DNA of 42,567 nt from Campylobacter sp. MIT 99-7217. Its GTDB lineage: Bacteria > Campylobacterota > Campylobacteria > Campylobacterales > Campylobacteraceae. A model generated the notes under the pieces. The model did no database searches, was not told where the DNA came from, and saw only the letters and a list, made by a program, of their open reading frames with translations. The stretch spans positions 1 to 42,567 of the forward strand of contig NZ_QHLJ01000011.1 in the NCBI RefSeq assembly GCF_006864365.1, given 5' to 3'. The position numbers were made by a program, and so were the translations under genes. Positions within the stretch are counted from its first letter, which is position 1. Each line of letters opens with the position of its first letter. Below, piece by piece: positions 17,648 to 26,690 of this stretch.

Positions 17648-18585
17648 TACGAATAATTCTTACAAGCTTATTAGCCTTAGTATTTATATCTTGTGCTTCA
17701 AAGACTGAAAAACTAGCTGATACTCCTATATCAGAGCTTGATGTTAAAAGCCTTATCACACTTTGTGAAAAAAATAAAAATACCCTAGCTTGCACTGAGC
17801 TTGGTTTAAAGCTTGTTGAGCTTGAAAATGGAAATTTAGAAGAAAATGTTAATAAGGCAAACACTCTTTGGCAAAGTGCTTGCGAGGCTAATGAAGCTAG
17901 AGCTTGCGGACTTTTGGGCGTTTCTTATATCAATGGGCAAGGTGTTGAAAAAGATAGTAAAAAAGCATTTGAACTTTGGCAAAAGGCTTGCGAAAACAAA
18001 GATGGTTTTTCATGTAGAAATTTAGCTCTTTCATATGAAGTAGGACAAGATATACAAAAAAATCAAAAGCTTGCAGATGAGTTTTATACTAAAGCTTGCG
18101 AATACGGCTATCATACAAGTTGCTATATAGTAGGTTTATCGTACTATAAGGGACAAAAAGGAATCAAAAAAGATCTAACAAAAGCAAAAGAATACTTCTC
18201 AAAAGCTTGCGAAGCCTCTAACGCTGAAGCTTGCAACCATCTTGGTCTTTTGTATGAAAATGGACAAGGCGTTACTAAGGATCTTAAAATGGCACAAGAA
18301 GCTTATGGTAAAGCTTGCGTTTCAAACTATGCCGTAGCTTGCAACAACTTAGCAAATCTTTATTATAAAGGAGAAGGCGGAATCAAGCAAGATTATGAAC
18401 TTGCTAAAAAACTTTATACAAGGGCATGCGATGAAAAAGAAGCAAAGGCTTGCGTAAATTTAGCAGATTTTTACTATGCTTGGCAAAGATTGCCAAATGA
18501 AAGAAAAGAAGCAAAAAATCTTTACCAAAAAGCTTGCAAACTAGGCGATAAGCAAGCTTGCACAAAGGCAAAAAATTTCAAATAA
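17644..18585 (+). CDS. Cysteine-rich Sel1-repeat lipoprotein (Hcp-like)
   Basis: This 313-residue protein starts with a lipoprotein signal, IILTSLLALVFISCAS, with the lipidation Cys at about residue 17. About seven Sel1-like repeats follow, each of 35-37 residues. Each has a phrase such as ALSYEVGQ or LGLLYENGQGV and a Cys pair in the form AC-x7-AC, which would form a disulphide inside each repeat. This is the layout of Helicobacter cysteine-rich (Hcp) proteins, which are secreted or periplasmic. It has a strong GAGGAG ribosome site inside the end of chaN. Partners are unknown. The pairing with ChaN suggests a shared envelope role, which is inference. Confidence 0.85.
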   Translation: MIRIILTSLLALVFISCASKTEKLADTPISELDVKSLITLCEKNKNTLACTELGLKLVELENGNLEENVNKANTLWQSACEANEARACGLLGVSYINGQGVEKDSKKAFELWQKACENKDGFSCRNLALSYEVGQDIQKNQKLADEFYTKACEYGYHTSCYIVGLSYYKGQKGIKKDLTKAKEYFSKACEASNAEACNHLGLLYENGQGVTKDLKMAQEAYGKACVSNYAVACNNLANLYYKGEGGIKQDYELAKKLYTRACDEKEAKACVNLADFYYAWQRLPNERKEAKNLYQKACKLGDKQACTKAKNFK

Positions 18586-18614
18586 TTTAAAGGCTTTTTA
18601 TAAGCCTTTAAATT
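18584..18614. terminator. Bidirectional terminator between the Sel1 gene and mnmA
   Basis: The hairpin AATTTAAAGGCTT / AAGCCTTTAAATT begins inside the Sel1 stop codon and sits between two convergent genes. It has a T-rich loop and AT-rich flanks, so it can serve both strands. Confidence 0.7.
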
Positions 18615-18622
18615 AGCACAGA

Positions 18623-19645
18623 CTAACCGATAAATCCACTAGCTAAAACCTTATCTTCATCATAAAACACAGCCATTTGTCCGCTAGCAAGTCCAAAAAC
18701 AGGCTCTTTAAGGATAATCCTTGCTCCACCATTTGATAAAAGTTCGACCCTGCAAGGTGTGGATTTACTTCTATAACGAATTTTTACCTCGCAGTCTAAA
18801 TTTTCTACAAGATCTTCAACAAAAAGATTGATTTTATCAAGGCTAAATTCTTTGATTTGTAGTTCGTCTTTTTTACCAACGACAATTTGATTTTTTTGAG
18901 GATCGATTTTTAAAACAAAATGAGGTTCATGAGCACCCTTTACCTCAAAACCTCGCCTTTTTCCTATGGTATAATGCATGTAACCATCATGTTTTCCTAC
19001 GATATTGCCCTGAGTATCAAGAACCTTGCCGGGGATATTAGTATTCATAAATTTATTAAGAACGCCTATGTAGGTATCCTCAACAAAACAAATTTCAGCA
19101 CTTTCTTTTTGAGTGGCAAAACTTTTAAGCTCATCTATGCTCGAAGCTAAAGCCTTAACCTCTTCTTTTTTCTTCTCCCCCAAAGGAAAAATCAAATATT
19201 TCAAAGCCTCTTTATCAACATTAGCCAAAAAATAACTTTGATCCTTTGTCTCATCAAAAGCCGTTCTTAAAAAACCACCTTCATTTCGAACATAATGACC
19301 AGTCGCAAGCTTCCCGCAACCCAAACTTTTAGCAAATTCTAAAAGCTTTCCAAATTTGATAAAGCGGTTACACCACGCACAAGGATTTGGCGTTTTTCCC
19401 TCTTTATAAGTATCAACAAAGGGCATATAAACACTTTTTTCAAAATCATCTTGCAGATCTAAAATATGATACTTTATGCCTAGAAACTGAGCAGCTCTTT
19501 GGACCTTTTCTATATTAGCTTCATGATAGCCGGGCTTTTTATGTAGCTTCATATAACAACCCTCAACCTCATGACCTTGTTTGAGTAAAGTATAAGCAGT
19601 GATCGTGCTATCAACACCGCCACTCATTGCAACTAAAATTTTCAT
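18623..19645 (-). CDS. mnmA: tRNA-specific 2-thiouridylase MnmA
   Basis: MnmA thiolates U34 of Lys, Glu and Gln tRNAs using ATP and relayed sulphur. The 340-residue protein starts with the PP-loop [18 protein letters not shown]. It has the first catalytic Cys in NPCAWCN (about residue 93), ATGHYVR, and the second Cys in [10 protein letters not shown]. The [12 protein letters not shown] phrase near the end is also conserved. It is monocistronic on the minus strand, with an AAGGAAG ribosome site. Confidence 0.96.
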   Translation of the reverse strand: MKILVAMSGGVDSTITAYTLLKQGHEVEGCYMKLHKKPGYHEANIEKVQRAAQFLGIKYHILDLQDDFEKSVYMPFVDTYKEGKTPNPCAWCNRFIKFGKLLEFAKSLGCGKLATGHYVRNEGGFLRTAFDETKDQSYFLANVDKEALKYLIFPLGEKKKEEVKALASSIDELKSFATQKESAEICFVEDTYIGVLNKFMNTNIPGKVLDTQGNIVGKHDGYMHYTIGKRRGFEVKGAHEPHFVLKIDPQKNQIVVGKKDELQIKEFSLDKINLFVEDLVENLDCEVKIRYRSKSTPCRVELLSNGGARIILKEPVFGLASGQMAVFYDEDKVLASGFIG

Positions 19646-19734
19646 AGCTCTTCCTTTAAGCTTTTTTAAGAATTAAATACAAAATTCTTATAACACAAGC
19701 ACCTTGCCAAACTACAAAGGCTTTTTGAAAAGGT

Positions 19735-19740
19735 ATTATA
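19735..19740 (-). promoter_or_regulatory. Possible -10 for mnmA
   Basis: A perfect TATAAT on the minus strand lies about 90 bases before the mnmA ATG. The leader would be about 80 bases. I see no stable hairpin in it. Confidence 0.45.
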
Positions 19741-19802
19741 ACTCATAAATTCATTAACTTTTTGATAAAAGAGTCAAAAAATCTTAAATCAAAAAACACA
19801 CC

Positions 19803-20417
19803 CTATAAAAGCTGCTCTTTTAGGCTTTGAGTAATAAAATCAAGATCATCACTAATGCAATAATGCTTCTCATCACCCTTAGAGATAACTTCAAGATCAA
19901 GCAAGGAAGTTTTAATAAAATCATCAAGTCCTTGCCAAAAGTCCTTACCAAATAAAAAAATAGGCACACTTTTTCTAAATCCAATTTGCTTTAAAGTAAG
20001 TACTTCTAAAAGTTCATCAAGTGTTCCAAAGCCTCCGGGAAAAATCACAAAGGCAAGGCTTTTTTCAATAAGTGCCATTTTACGGACAGCCAAGCTTTCA
20101 AAGACTATGCTATATTCGATAAAATCATTAGATTTTTGTTCAAAGGGTAAGTGAATATTAAAGCCTATTGATTTCACGCCCTTTAAATTTAACTCTTCTT
20201 TTGCTTTTAAAGCGCCTTCATTTGCAGCTTGCATAATACCGCCACCACCTCCACTGATCACACTAAAACCGGCATTTACACATTTGTATGCAAGCATTTT
20301 TGCACAAGAATAGTAAAAATTATCTTGCTTAAGCCTTGCTGAACCAAAAAAAGTAATTGGATTTTCAAGCTCTTTTAAAGCTTGCAACTTATCAATATCT
20401 GTTTGAATTCTTTTCAT
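19803..20417 (-). CDS. LOG-family protein (Rossmann-fold nucleotide-binding)
   Basis: This 204-residue protein has the two LOG/TIGR00730 motifs: SGGGGGIMQAANEGA (about residues 57-71) and PGGFGTLDELLEVLTLKQIG (about 127-146), which correspond to the PGGxGTxxE signature. Such proteins hydrolyse nucleoside 5'-monophosphates to base and ribose phosphate. They are often mislabelled lysine decarboxylase. The start lies one base after the fliY stop, so it is probably the last gene of the flagellar operon. Confidence 0.88.
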   Translation of the reverse strand: MKRIQTDIDKLQALKELENPITFFGSARLKQDNFYYSCAKMLAYKCVNAGFSVISGGGGGIMQAANEGALKAKEELNLKGVKSIGFNIHLPFEQKSNDFIEYSIVFESLAVRKMALIEKSLAFVIFPGGFGTLDELLEVLTLKQIGFRKSVPIFLFGKDFWQGLDDFIKTSLLDLEVISKGDEKHYCISDDLDFITQSLKEQLL

Positions 20418-20418
20418 C

Positions 20419-21255
20419 TTATCTTAACTGCTCTAATCTCTCTTTTTTACTACCTATATCAGTGATTTGCACGCCAAAATTACCATCGACGATCACAACT
20501 TCCCCATAAGCTATCCTTTTATCGCCAATTAAAATTTCAAGCGGATCATTAGCAAGTTGATTAAGTTCCACAACAGAACCTATATCCATAGTTAATACAT
20601 CTTTTAAAAGCATTTTTTTATTGCCTATACGAACACGAACAGGCAAACGAACATCCATGATAAGATTGATATTTTTAAGCTCTTCTGCTGCTACTGAAAT
20701 TTTCTTCTCAACATCATCTCCGCCTGACATACCAATACCCAAACCTTGATCTTTTGCAATAGAAGAATAAAGTCTTTGGTTAAAAACCAAGGCAATTTTT
20801 TCACTCAAATCAGCTATTTTTACATCAAAAAAATAAAGTTTCACAAAGTCCTGCAAATCTAAACTATCACCAACAAAATCGCATTTTTCAAGCTCAAAAT
20901 CCATCTTAGGAATTTCTTTTTGCGCTCCAATGGTGGTTGAAAAAGCTGAAATGATATTTAAGATAGCTTCCTTTGCAGCATCCATTTCATCGGCACTAAG
21001 TTGATCATTACGAGAAATTTCTTCTTCCCCCATCATCCATTCGCCAATAGCACTCATTAAAACAGCACTTGCTAAAACTCCAAATTTTCCGCCTCCGCTA
21101 AGATTAAAAACGGCTCTAACTAAAGGAGGTTTCATCGTATCTTGAGTGCTTACATCAAATTCTTGATACTCGCTAAATTCAGCTGATTTACCCGTAAGTC
21201 CTTCTATAGTACTCGTAGCTTCATTGGTAAAAAATTTTAAAAACTCATTGATCAT
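20419..21255 (-). CDS. fliY: Flagellar motor switch protein FliY
   Basis: This 278-residue protein combines a CheC/FliM-like middle domain (GGKFGVLASAVLMSAIGEW, with DEMDAAKEAILNI) and a C-terminal FliN/SpoA domain (MDVRLPVRVRIGNKKMLLKD, then VDGNFGVQI). It belongs to the C-ring, which controls rotation direction and export. Epsilonproteobacteria carry both FliY and a separate FliN, and no separate fliN is in this window. The ATG overlaps the fliM stop by four bases. Confidence 0.93.
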   Translation of the reverse strand: MINEFLKFFTNEATSTIEGLTGKSAEFSEYQEFDVSTQDTMKPPLVRAVFNLSGGGKFGVLASAVLMSAIGEWMMGEEEISRNDQLSADEMDAAKEAILNIISAFSTTIGAQKEIPKMDFELEKCDFVGDSLDLQDFVKLYFFDVKIADLSEKIALVFNQRLYSSIAKDQGLGIGMSGGDDVEKKISVAAEELKNINLIMDVRLPVRVRIGNKKMLLKDVLTMDIGSVVELNQLANDPLEILIGDKRIAYGEVVIVDGNFGVQITDIGSKKERLEQLR

Positions 21256-22331
21256 AGGATTTCTTCCTCCTCTTCATTTTCCCTTTCATCATAAACATTA
21301 GCTTTTGCGCGACGCTCTTCTTCGTATTTTTCCAAGATTTCTTTGATTTCATCTTTATCAGTGCGGATAAGCTCAGTGATTTTGATGGATTTTCTAAAAC
21401 GATGCAAGCCAATTTGTGCCAAAAAGACTTCTTTTTTATCAATGCTAACTATAGCCTTATCATCAGCTTGTCTGTCAAGTCTTAAAATATCTCCTTGCTT
21501 AAGCTCTAAAAACTCATCAACACTGATCAAGGTTTTGCCTAAAATCGCCTCATAAACCACCTCAGCACGACCTATAAGTGTTTTGAGCTCTTTATTTCTT
21601 GATTTTTTAGCTGAAGTTTCACCCATCATGATATCACGATTTGCCAAGCGACTTAAAATACTTTCCAAATGCACCACAGGATAACAAATATTAACCATGC
21701 CGCTTGAATTTCCTATGATGATTTCCATAACAACCATGATAACGATTTCATTTTGAGCAACGATTTGAACAACATTTGGGCTTGATTCTTTAGCTTCAAC
21801 GCTAGGATAAATTTCAGTTACGGTTGCCCAGCTTTCTTTGAGTCTTTGCATGATGATACGCAAAATACTATCAAGCAAATTTAGCTCTATATCAGTAAGC
21901 TCTCTTAAGGTTTCATAGCTTTCGCCCTGCCCTCCTAAGAGCCTATCTATCATAGGAAAAGCTATACTTGGATTGATTTCTAAAACGCAGTTTCCATCTA
22001 AGGGCTTGATAGAAAAAACATTGAAGCTAGTTGGGCTTGGTAAGCTCATCAAAAACTCCCCATAAGTCATTTGATCAACTGAGTGAAGCTTGATCTCAAC
22101 GATACTTCTCATCATAGATGAAATTTGAGAGGCTAAATTTCTTGCTAATTTATCATGGATACCCTTGATAGAGCGAAGTTGCTCTTTTGAAACCCTGTTT
22201 GGACGCTTAAAATCATAAACAACGATATTTCTCTCATCTTTTTCTTCTTTTGAATGAGAAATACCGGTATCAGCATCATCAACAACCTCAAGTAAGGCGT
22301 CAATTTCTTCTTGGGATAATATCTCAGCCAC
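21252..22331 (-). CDS. fliM: Flagellar motor switch protein FliM
   Basis: FliM forms the C-ring layer that binds phospho-CheY. The 359-residue protein starts with the CheY-binding phrase LSQEEIDALLEVVD, then a FliM middle domain with LHSVDQMTYGEFLMSLP and DRLLGGQGE, and a C-terminal SpoA domain about residues 245-320. The last 30 residues are a charged tail rich in Glu and Arg. It overlaps fliA by eight bases and fliY by four. Confidence 0.95.
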   Translation of the reverse strand: MAEILSQEEIDALLEVVDDADTGISHSKEEKDERNIVVYDFKRPNRVSKEQLRSIKGIHDKLARNLASQISSMMRSIVEIKLHSVDQMTYGEFLMSLPSPTSFNVFSIKPLDGNCVLEINPSIAFPMIDRLLGGQGESYETLRELTDIELNLLDSILRIIMQRLKESWATVTEIYPSVEAKESSPNVVQIVAQNEIVIMVVMEIIIGNSSGMVNICYPVVHLESILSRLANRDIMMGETSAKKSRNKELKTLIGRAEVVYEAILGKTLISVDEFLELKQGDILRLDRQADDKAIVSIDKKEVFLAQIGLHRFRKSIKITELIRTDKDEIKEILEKYEEERRAKANVYDERENEEEEEIL

Positions 22332-23031
22332 TGACTATCCTTTCTCTAATTTTTTTCAAAAGCCTTTTATGAATTTGAGAAATTCGACTTTCGCTGATAT
22401 TTAAAATTTCACTGATTTCTTTTAAATTTAATTCCTCATAATAATAAAGCTGAATAATAAGCTGATCTCGTTCTTTTAACTCATCTAAAATCTCATTAAT
22501 CTTCTCAAGCAAGGCTTGTTTTTCTATCTTTTCCATAGTATTATCTTCTTGATAGAAATTAAGCTGATCATCTAAGGGTAAAACATAGCTTAAAGAATGA
22601 ACCAAACGAACCTCTTTTATCTTTTCTACCTCTAAATTTAAAGCCTTTGCAAGATACTCATCATCAGGCTCGCATTCATGCTCTTGATAATACTCATCAA
22701 TCAAAATATCTATATCTTTAATAATCTTTCTATTACCTCTACTTAATACATCAAGACTACGAAGATAATCAAGCATAGCACCATTAACACGCTTTTTTGC
22801 ATAGCCCCAAAAACTATCATTTTGCTCTTTATCATAACGACGAGAAAGCTTGATCATCTCCTCAACGCCTACACCGATAAGATCATTAACATCTATATTT
22901 GATGGCAAACGCTCCTTAAGCCTAAAAGCCATAGCACGAAGAGCTGGCATATAGGAAACAACAAGTTCATCTTGCTCCTTTTTAAGAAGCTGTGCATAAG
23001 GATTATTAGGCTGCTCGTTGCTTTTTAGCAT
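22324..23031 (-). CDS. fliA: RNA polymerase sigma factor FliA (sigma-28)
   Basis: The protein has sigma-70 regions 2 (MPALRAMAFRLKERLPSNID, then DLIGVGVEEMIKL), 3 (SFWGYAKKRVNGAMLDYLRS) and 4 (QLYYYEELNLKEISEILNIS, then ESRISQIHKRLL). FliA transcribes late flagellar genes and flagellin flaA. I prefer ATG 23031 (235 residues). The frame runs back to 23082 but that part overlaps the end of the upstream gene by 77 bases and encodes a basic stretch unlike FliA. The choice of start is inference. Region 4 ends six codons before the stop. Confidence 0.93.
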   Translation of the reverse strand: MLKSNEQPNNPYAQLLKKEQDELVVSYMPALRAMAFRLKERLPSNIDVNDLIGVGVEEMIKLSRRYDKEQNDSFWGYAKKRVNGAMLDYLRSLDVLSRGNRKIIKDIDILIDEYYQEHECEPDDEYLAKALNLEVEKIKEVRLVHSLSYVLPLDDQLNFYQEDNTMEKIEKQALLEKINEILDELKERDQLIIQLYYYEELNLKEISEILNISESRISQIHKRLLKKIRERIVSG

Positions 23032-23368
23032 TTTTGCGTCTTTCTTTGGCATCATTTTTCTTAAGCTCGGCTCTTTCCTCATCGAGCTTTTCTAAGAGAT
23101 GATCCATTTTCTTTTCTCTAATAGCTAGATCATTGATGATCACATTGCTAATATCTTCATATTTCTCTTTATTAAACATTTTTCCGCTAATTTTTTTAAC
23201 ATCAATAAAATACATGATAGAAATATGCACTAAAATATAAAAACAAAAGGTAATAAGGCAGGTAAAAATAAACATTTCCATAGCACCATCAATACTTACA
23301 ACACTAAAAGCAAGTCCTATAAAAAAACCACAAACTGTAAAAAATGCTACGAAATTCTCCGGTCTCAT
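23006..23368 (-). CDS. Small two-helix membrane protein between flhG and fliA
   Basis: This 120-residue protein has two hydrophobic segments (about residues 7-27 and 31-54) joined by SIDGAMEM, and then a long charged helix rich in Lys, Glu and Arg (residues about 58-120). A gene of this kind occupies the same place in C. jejuni. It is an inner-membrane protein with a cytoplasmic coiled-coil-like tail. The position inside the flagellar operon suggests a motility link, but no function is known to me. Its 3' end overlaps the start of fliA. Confidence 0.8.
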   Translation of the reverse strand: MRPENFVAFFTVCGFFIGLAFSVVSIDGAMEMFIFTCLITFCFYILVHISIMYFIDVKKISGKMFNKEKYEDISNVIINDLAIREKKMDHLLEKLDEERAELKKNDAKERRKNAKKQRAA

Positions 23369-23395
23369 TTTAAATTTCCTTCAATCTTTGCCAAA

Positions 23396-24262
23396 TCAAA
23401 ATCTTTCAATAATTTTCTTAAAGAAATTTGAAAAACTCTTCTTTGAAGCATCATCAAGCACTTTTTGTTCCAACCTATACAAAAGCTTAGAAACTAGAGC
23501 TTTAAACTCATCTGTAGCATTCGTATCCTCATCAGTAAAAAGTGTTCTTTTTTTAATACTACTACTTATATCTTTACTTTGACTTAAAAAACCTAGCAAT
23601 TCGAGGCTTAAAGGGTGCTTGATATTCACTGCGGCAACCTTTTTGATATTCCCAAACACTCTTAAAGCCTCATCTTCATTTTTAACTGAATTTAAAAGCA
23701 TCAAAAGATTTTCTTTCGTCTTAGAGCTTGCCTTAATCATCGCATAAGCATCAGTTATCGCGGCAGGATCAGGCACGGTAACGACCACAACCTCATCAGC
23801 CATTTCTAAGAAATTTTGTATATTACCCCCAATGCCAGCTCCTGTATCTATGATAAGAAAATCAAGATTATCTAAAACACTAGCTTGATTTAAAAAGCGT
23901 TCATAAATATTTTTATCATCATATTTTAAAATTTCATCTCCACTTTCTCCGGGTATGAGCCATAAATTTTCTTTAACCTCTATCAAAACATCTTCAAGAG
24001 AGCATTCGCTTCTTAAAACATGAAGTAAATTTTTATCCGCTCTCACATTTAAAAGTACATCTAAATTTGCAAGCCCGATATCCGCATCAAAAAGACCGAC
24101 CTTATAGCCATTTTTTGCTAAAATATTTCCCAAATTTGCACTGATAGTGCTTTTTCCAACCCCACCTTTACCACTTGTGATCGCCACAAAATGCGTTCCC
24201 TTGTGTGGCTTTGATGTTTTTGACATTAAATTTTGAAGTTTATTTGCTTGATTCATCATCAC
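23396..24262 (-). CDS. flhG: Flagellar number regulator FlhG (MinD-like ATPase)
   Basis: This 288-residue ParA/MinD ATPase has the deviant Walker A GKGGVGKS (residues 31-38), FDADIGLANLDVLL, LIIDTGAGIG, and a C-terminal amphipathic helix that should bind the membrane (FSNFFKKIIERF). FlhG works with FlhF to set flagellar number and, in Campylobacter, also influences cell division. Its start overlaps the end of flhF by 23 bases. Confidence 0.95.
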   Translation of the reverse strand: MMMNQANKLQNLMSKTSKPHKGTHFVAITSGKGGVGKSTISANLGNILAKNGYKVGLFDADIGLANLDVLLNVRADKNLLHVLRSECSLEDVLIEVKENLWLIPGESGDEILKYDDKNIYERFLNQASVLDNLDFLIIDTGAGIGGNIQNFLEMADEVVVVTVPDPAAITDAYAMIKASSKTKENLLMLLNSVKNEDEALRVFGNIKKVAAVNIKHPLSLELLGFLSQSKDISSSIKKRTLFTDEDTNATDEFKALVSKLLYRLEQKVLDDASKKSFSNFFKKIIERF

Positions 24263-25640
24263 TATCCCTCTTAAAACCCTCTAAGATACAATTAACCAAA
24301 AATTCACTATTAGCAAGCTCTATATCATCAGGAACTTCTTGACCCACAGAAAAAAAGCTCATAGGAACATTGATCTCATAAATCAAGGAAAAGATATTAC
24401 CAAAAACCTTTGTTTCATCAAATTTAGTGATGATGAGCGTGTCTATGTTCAAAGAAGAGAAATTTTTGTAAATTTCTAATAAATCTTCATATTTGGTATT
24501 TGCTGAAATAACCAAATTCACATCAATTTGAGCATTTGAATGCGATAAAAATTCTTTTGTTTTTGCAAGCTTTCCTTGATCGTATTGTGAATTGCCTATG
24601 GTATCAACCAAAATAACCTCGCAGTGATTTAAATTTTTAATCGCCTCATCTAAATCCTTTGGCTCAATACTATCAATAATAGGAAGCTTCATCATTTTAG
24701 CATATTGAAAGAGTTGCTCAACAGCACCTATTCTATAAGTATCAAGCGTAATGATACCCGTTTTATAGCGTTTGTCCCCATAAGCATAACGAAAGGCTAG
24801 CTTTGCTAAGGTTGTCGTCTTCCCAACACCTGTTGGACCAACAAGCATCATAATTTTTTGCTTTTTTATCTCTGTTTCAGCCCTGCAAGGAAGCATATTG
24901 CGAAGCAAAGAATGAAAATACCTTGACACAGCTTCAGGATTACTTTTCATCATCGCTGGCATATTTTCAATCGTCGCTTTCATAATGGCTTCTAAATGCT
25001 CTTCTTTCATGCCACTTTCCTTAGCTTGCTTGTAAATACTAGCAAATTCAGGAGGAATGACAAGATTATTCCTAAGATCTGCCTTATCCTGCCACATCAT
25101 ATCAACAACTAAGCTTACTTGCTGGCTCAAGGCATTGATTTGCTTTTCAAAGGACTCCATTTTTTTATCATAACTTGGAGGAACACTTCTAGAAATTTCC
25201 TCACTTAGCCCTGTTACTTTGCCAATTTCTGAGCTTACCTCTGATAATCTTTGCTTAAAATTATCAAGCTTACTTTGAGCATTCATTTGTGTATTTATAG
25301 GCTTAGAATACGAAGAACTTGTTTTTGCTGCATTTGAAAAATCCAAAATCACATCTTCTTTATCATCAACCAAAGGATAAGTATTTTTGTTGGGTTTTGG
25401 TTCAGCTTTTACCTCGACTGAGCTTTTTTTATCTAAGCTTTTGCCCATTTTCTTAAGATGTGCTTCATAATCCTTTTCATCAATCGCTACAACAACTTCA
25501 TATAAGGGCTTTTGAGTCATAGTTTTTGCTCTGATTTGCTTATGTGTTACTATCATAGCTTCATCGCCAAAATCCTGTTTAACTCTAGGAATGATCTCAT
25601 CTGTATCTTCAACCGTGAAAGTATGAACCAATTTTCCCAC
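24240..25640 (-). CDS. flhF: Flagellar SRP-like GTPase FlhF
   Basis: This 466-residue protein has the FlhF N-terminal B domain (MGKLVHTFTVEDTDEIIPRV) with a variable Lys- and Ser-rich middle part. An SRP-type NG domain follows: Walker A GPTGVGKTT from residue 268, DTYRIGAVEQL, VDTIGNSQYDQ and ITKFDETKVFG. FlhF places the flagellum at the pole and is needed for flagellar gene expression in Campylobacter. It overlaps the end of folK by 32 bases. Confidence 0.96.
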   Translation of the reverse strand: MGKLVHTFTVEDTDEIIPRVKQDFGDEAMIVTHKQIRAKTMTQKPLYEVVVAIDEKDYEAHLKKMGKSLDKKSSVEVKAEPKPNKNTYPLVDDKEDVILDFSNAAKTSSSYSKPINTQMNAQSKLDNFKQRLSEVSSEIGKVTGLSEEISRSVPPSYDKKMESFEKQINALSQQVSLVVDMMWQDKADLRNNLVIPPEFASIYKQAKESGMKEEHLEAIMKATIENMPAMMKSNPEAVSRYFHSLLRNMLPCRAETEIKKQKIMMLVGPTGVGKTTTLAKLAFRYAYGDKRYKTGIITLDTYRIGAVEQLFQYAKMMKLPIIDSIEPKDLDEAIKNLNHCEVILVDTIGNSQYDQGKLAKTKEFLSHSNAQIDVNLVISANTKYEDLLEIYKNFSSLNIDTLIITKFDETKVFGNIFSLIYEINVPMSFFSVGQEVPDDIELANSEFLVNCILEGFKRDSDDESSK

Positions 25641-26100
25641 AAAAATCCTTTCTTAAAAGTTCGCCCAAAGGCAAAATCACGCTCAACCTCTCATAAACAC
25701 CTCCATGAGGCAAAGTACAATACTCATCTTGCTTAGTCTTTGCACTAAAATAAAGCAAGTCAAGATCAAGCGTTCTTGGAGCGTTTTTAAAACTCCTTGT
25801 GCGTTTAAATTTAAGCTCGTAATATAATAAAATTTTTAAAAGCATTCTTGCATGCAAAGAAGTTTGAACAAGCATAAGTGCATTTGTAAAATCCTTTTGC
25901 TCCTTATAACCAAAAGCTTCATTGATCAGTAAAGATGAAGTTTTTAAAACCCGTATCCTTTTATCTTGCATTAAGGCTCTAAAAAGCTGCTTGAAACGCT
26001 TTTTTTCATCAAAAATATTGCTTCCAAGTCCTATCAAGGCAAAATACTTACCCTCATTATAGCAAGAAGATGAAAACGGAAAAAAATTAATCCTTTGCAT
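25609..26100 (-). CDS. folK: HPPK (folate biosynthesis) FolK
   Basis: FolK transfers pyrophosphate from ATP to 6-hydroxymethyl-7,8-dihydropterin. Motifs are IGLGSNIFDEKKRF and RTLDLDLLYFSAK (the R-x-LDLD signature). I choose ATG 26100 (163 residues), because it follows GGAGTGAG at a good distance. An in-frame ATG at 26133 has no such site. It lies 37 bases after aroQ and runs into flhF. Confidence 0.92.
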   Translation of the reverse strand: MQRINFFPFSSSCYNEGKYFALIGLGSNIFDEKKRFKQLFRALMQDKRIRVLKTSSLLINEAFGYKEQKDFTNALMLVQTSLHARMLLKILLYYELKFKRTRSFKNAPRTLDLDLLYFSAKTKQDEYCTLPHGGVYERLSVILPLGELLRKDFCGKIGSYFHG

Positions 26101-26136
26101 TTTTCTCACTCCTTGGACTTTGAAGCACTGCATAGG

Positions 26137-26604
26137 CTACTGATTAGCGTTTGCTTTTAATTTGGCAATTTGATCACAAATTTGCAAAATGCCCATTAAG
26201 GCTAAATGATAACTAAAAGCCCCAAAACCGATGATACTTCCAGCACAAACAGGAGCTATAAGGCTCTTATGACGAAATTCCTCTCTTCTATGCACATTAG
26301 TAATATGCACCTCGATTACAGGCAAATTTACAGCCGCTATCGCATCGCGAATCGCAACGCTTGTATGCGTATAAGCAGCAGCATTTAAGATAATACCATC
26401 AGCTGTTCCAAGGCATTCTTGAATTTTATCAACGATTTCTCCTTCAAAATTACTTTGAAAAAACTCAAGCTCAAGTCCTGGTTGTTGTGTGGCTGCGATC
26501 TTCATCTGCTCATGAATTTCTTCCATTTTCATAGGTCCATAGATAGCTGTTTCTCTAAGTCCTAGCATGTTGATATTTGGTCCTTGAATCACCATAATTT
26601 TCAT
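26137..26604 (-). CDS. aroQ: Type II 3-dehydroquinate dehydratase
   Basis: AroQ makes 3-dehydroshikimate in the shikimate pathway. The 155-residue protein has the catalytic Tyr in [17 protein letters not shown] (Y22), [15 protein letters not shown], and [19 protein letters not shown], with [15 protein letters not shown] at the C-terminal side. It is the first gene of the aroQ-folK-flagellar operon. Confidence 0.97.
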   Translation of the reverse strand: MKIMVIQGPNINMLGLRETAIYGPMKMEEIHEQMKIAATQQPGLELEFFQSNFEGEIVDKIQECLGTADGIILNAAAYTHTSVAIRDAIAAVNLPVIEVHITNVHRREEFRHKSLIAPVCAGSIIGFGAFSYHLALMGILQICDQIAKLKANANQ

Positions 26605-26634
26605 TTGAAAACCTTTTTTTAAAAAATAAGCTCA

Positions 26635-26640
26635 ATTATA
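26635..26640 (-). promoter_or_regulatory. -10 element for the aroQ-flagellar operon
   Basis: A perfect TATAAT on the minus strand lies about 31 bases before the aroQ ATG, in the gap shared with the divergent amidohydrolase gene. No better promoter is visible inside the operon down to fliY. Confidence 0.6.
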
Positions 26641-26663
26641 GCATTTTAAAACTAAAATTTTGC

Positions 26664-26669
26664 TAGAAT
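26664..26669 (+). promoter_or_regulatory. Extended -10 for the amidohydrolase gene
   Basis: TAGAAT with an upstream TGC (TGn extension) lies 22 bases before the ATG at 26691. It is back to back with the aroQ promoter. Confidence 0.5.
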
Positions 26670-26690
26670 TTAGCTTTTAAAGGGAAGAAA

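Noticed and set aside
23031-23082. FliA start at 23082
   Set aside because: It would overlap the upstream membrane-protein gene by 77 bases and add a basic stretch that mirrors that gene's Lys-rich end in another frame.
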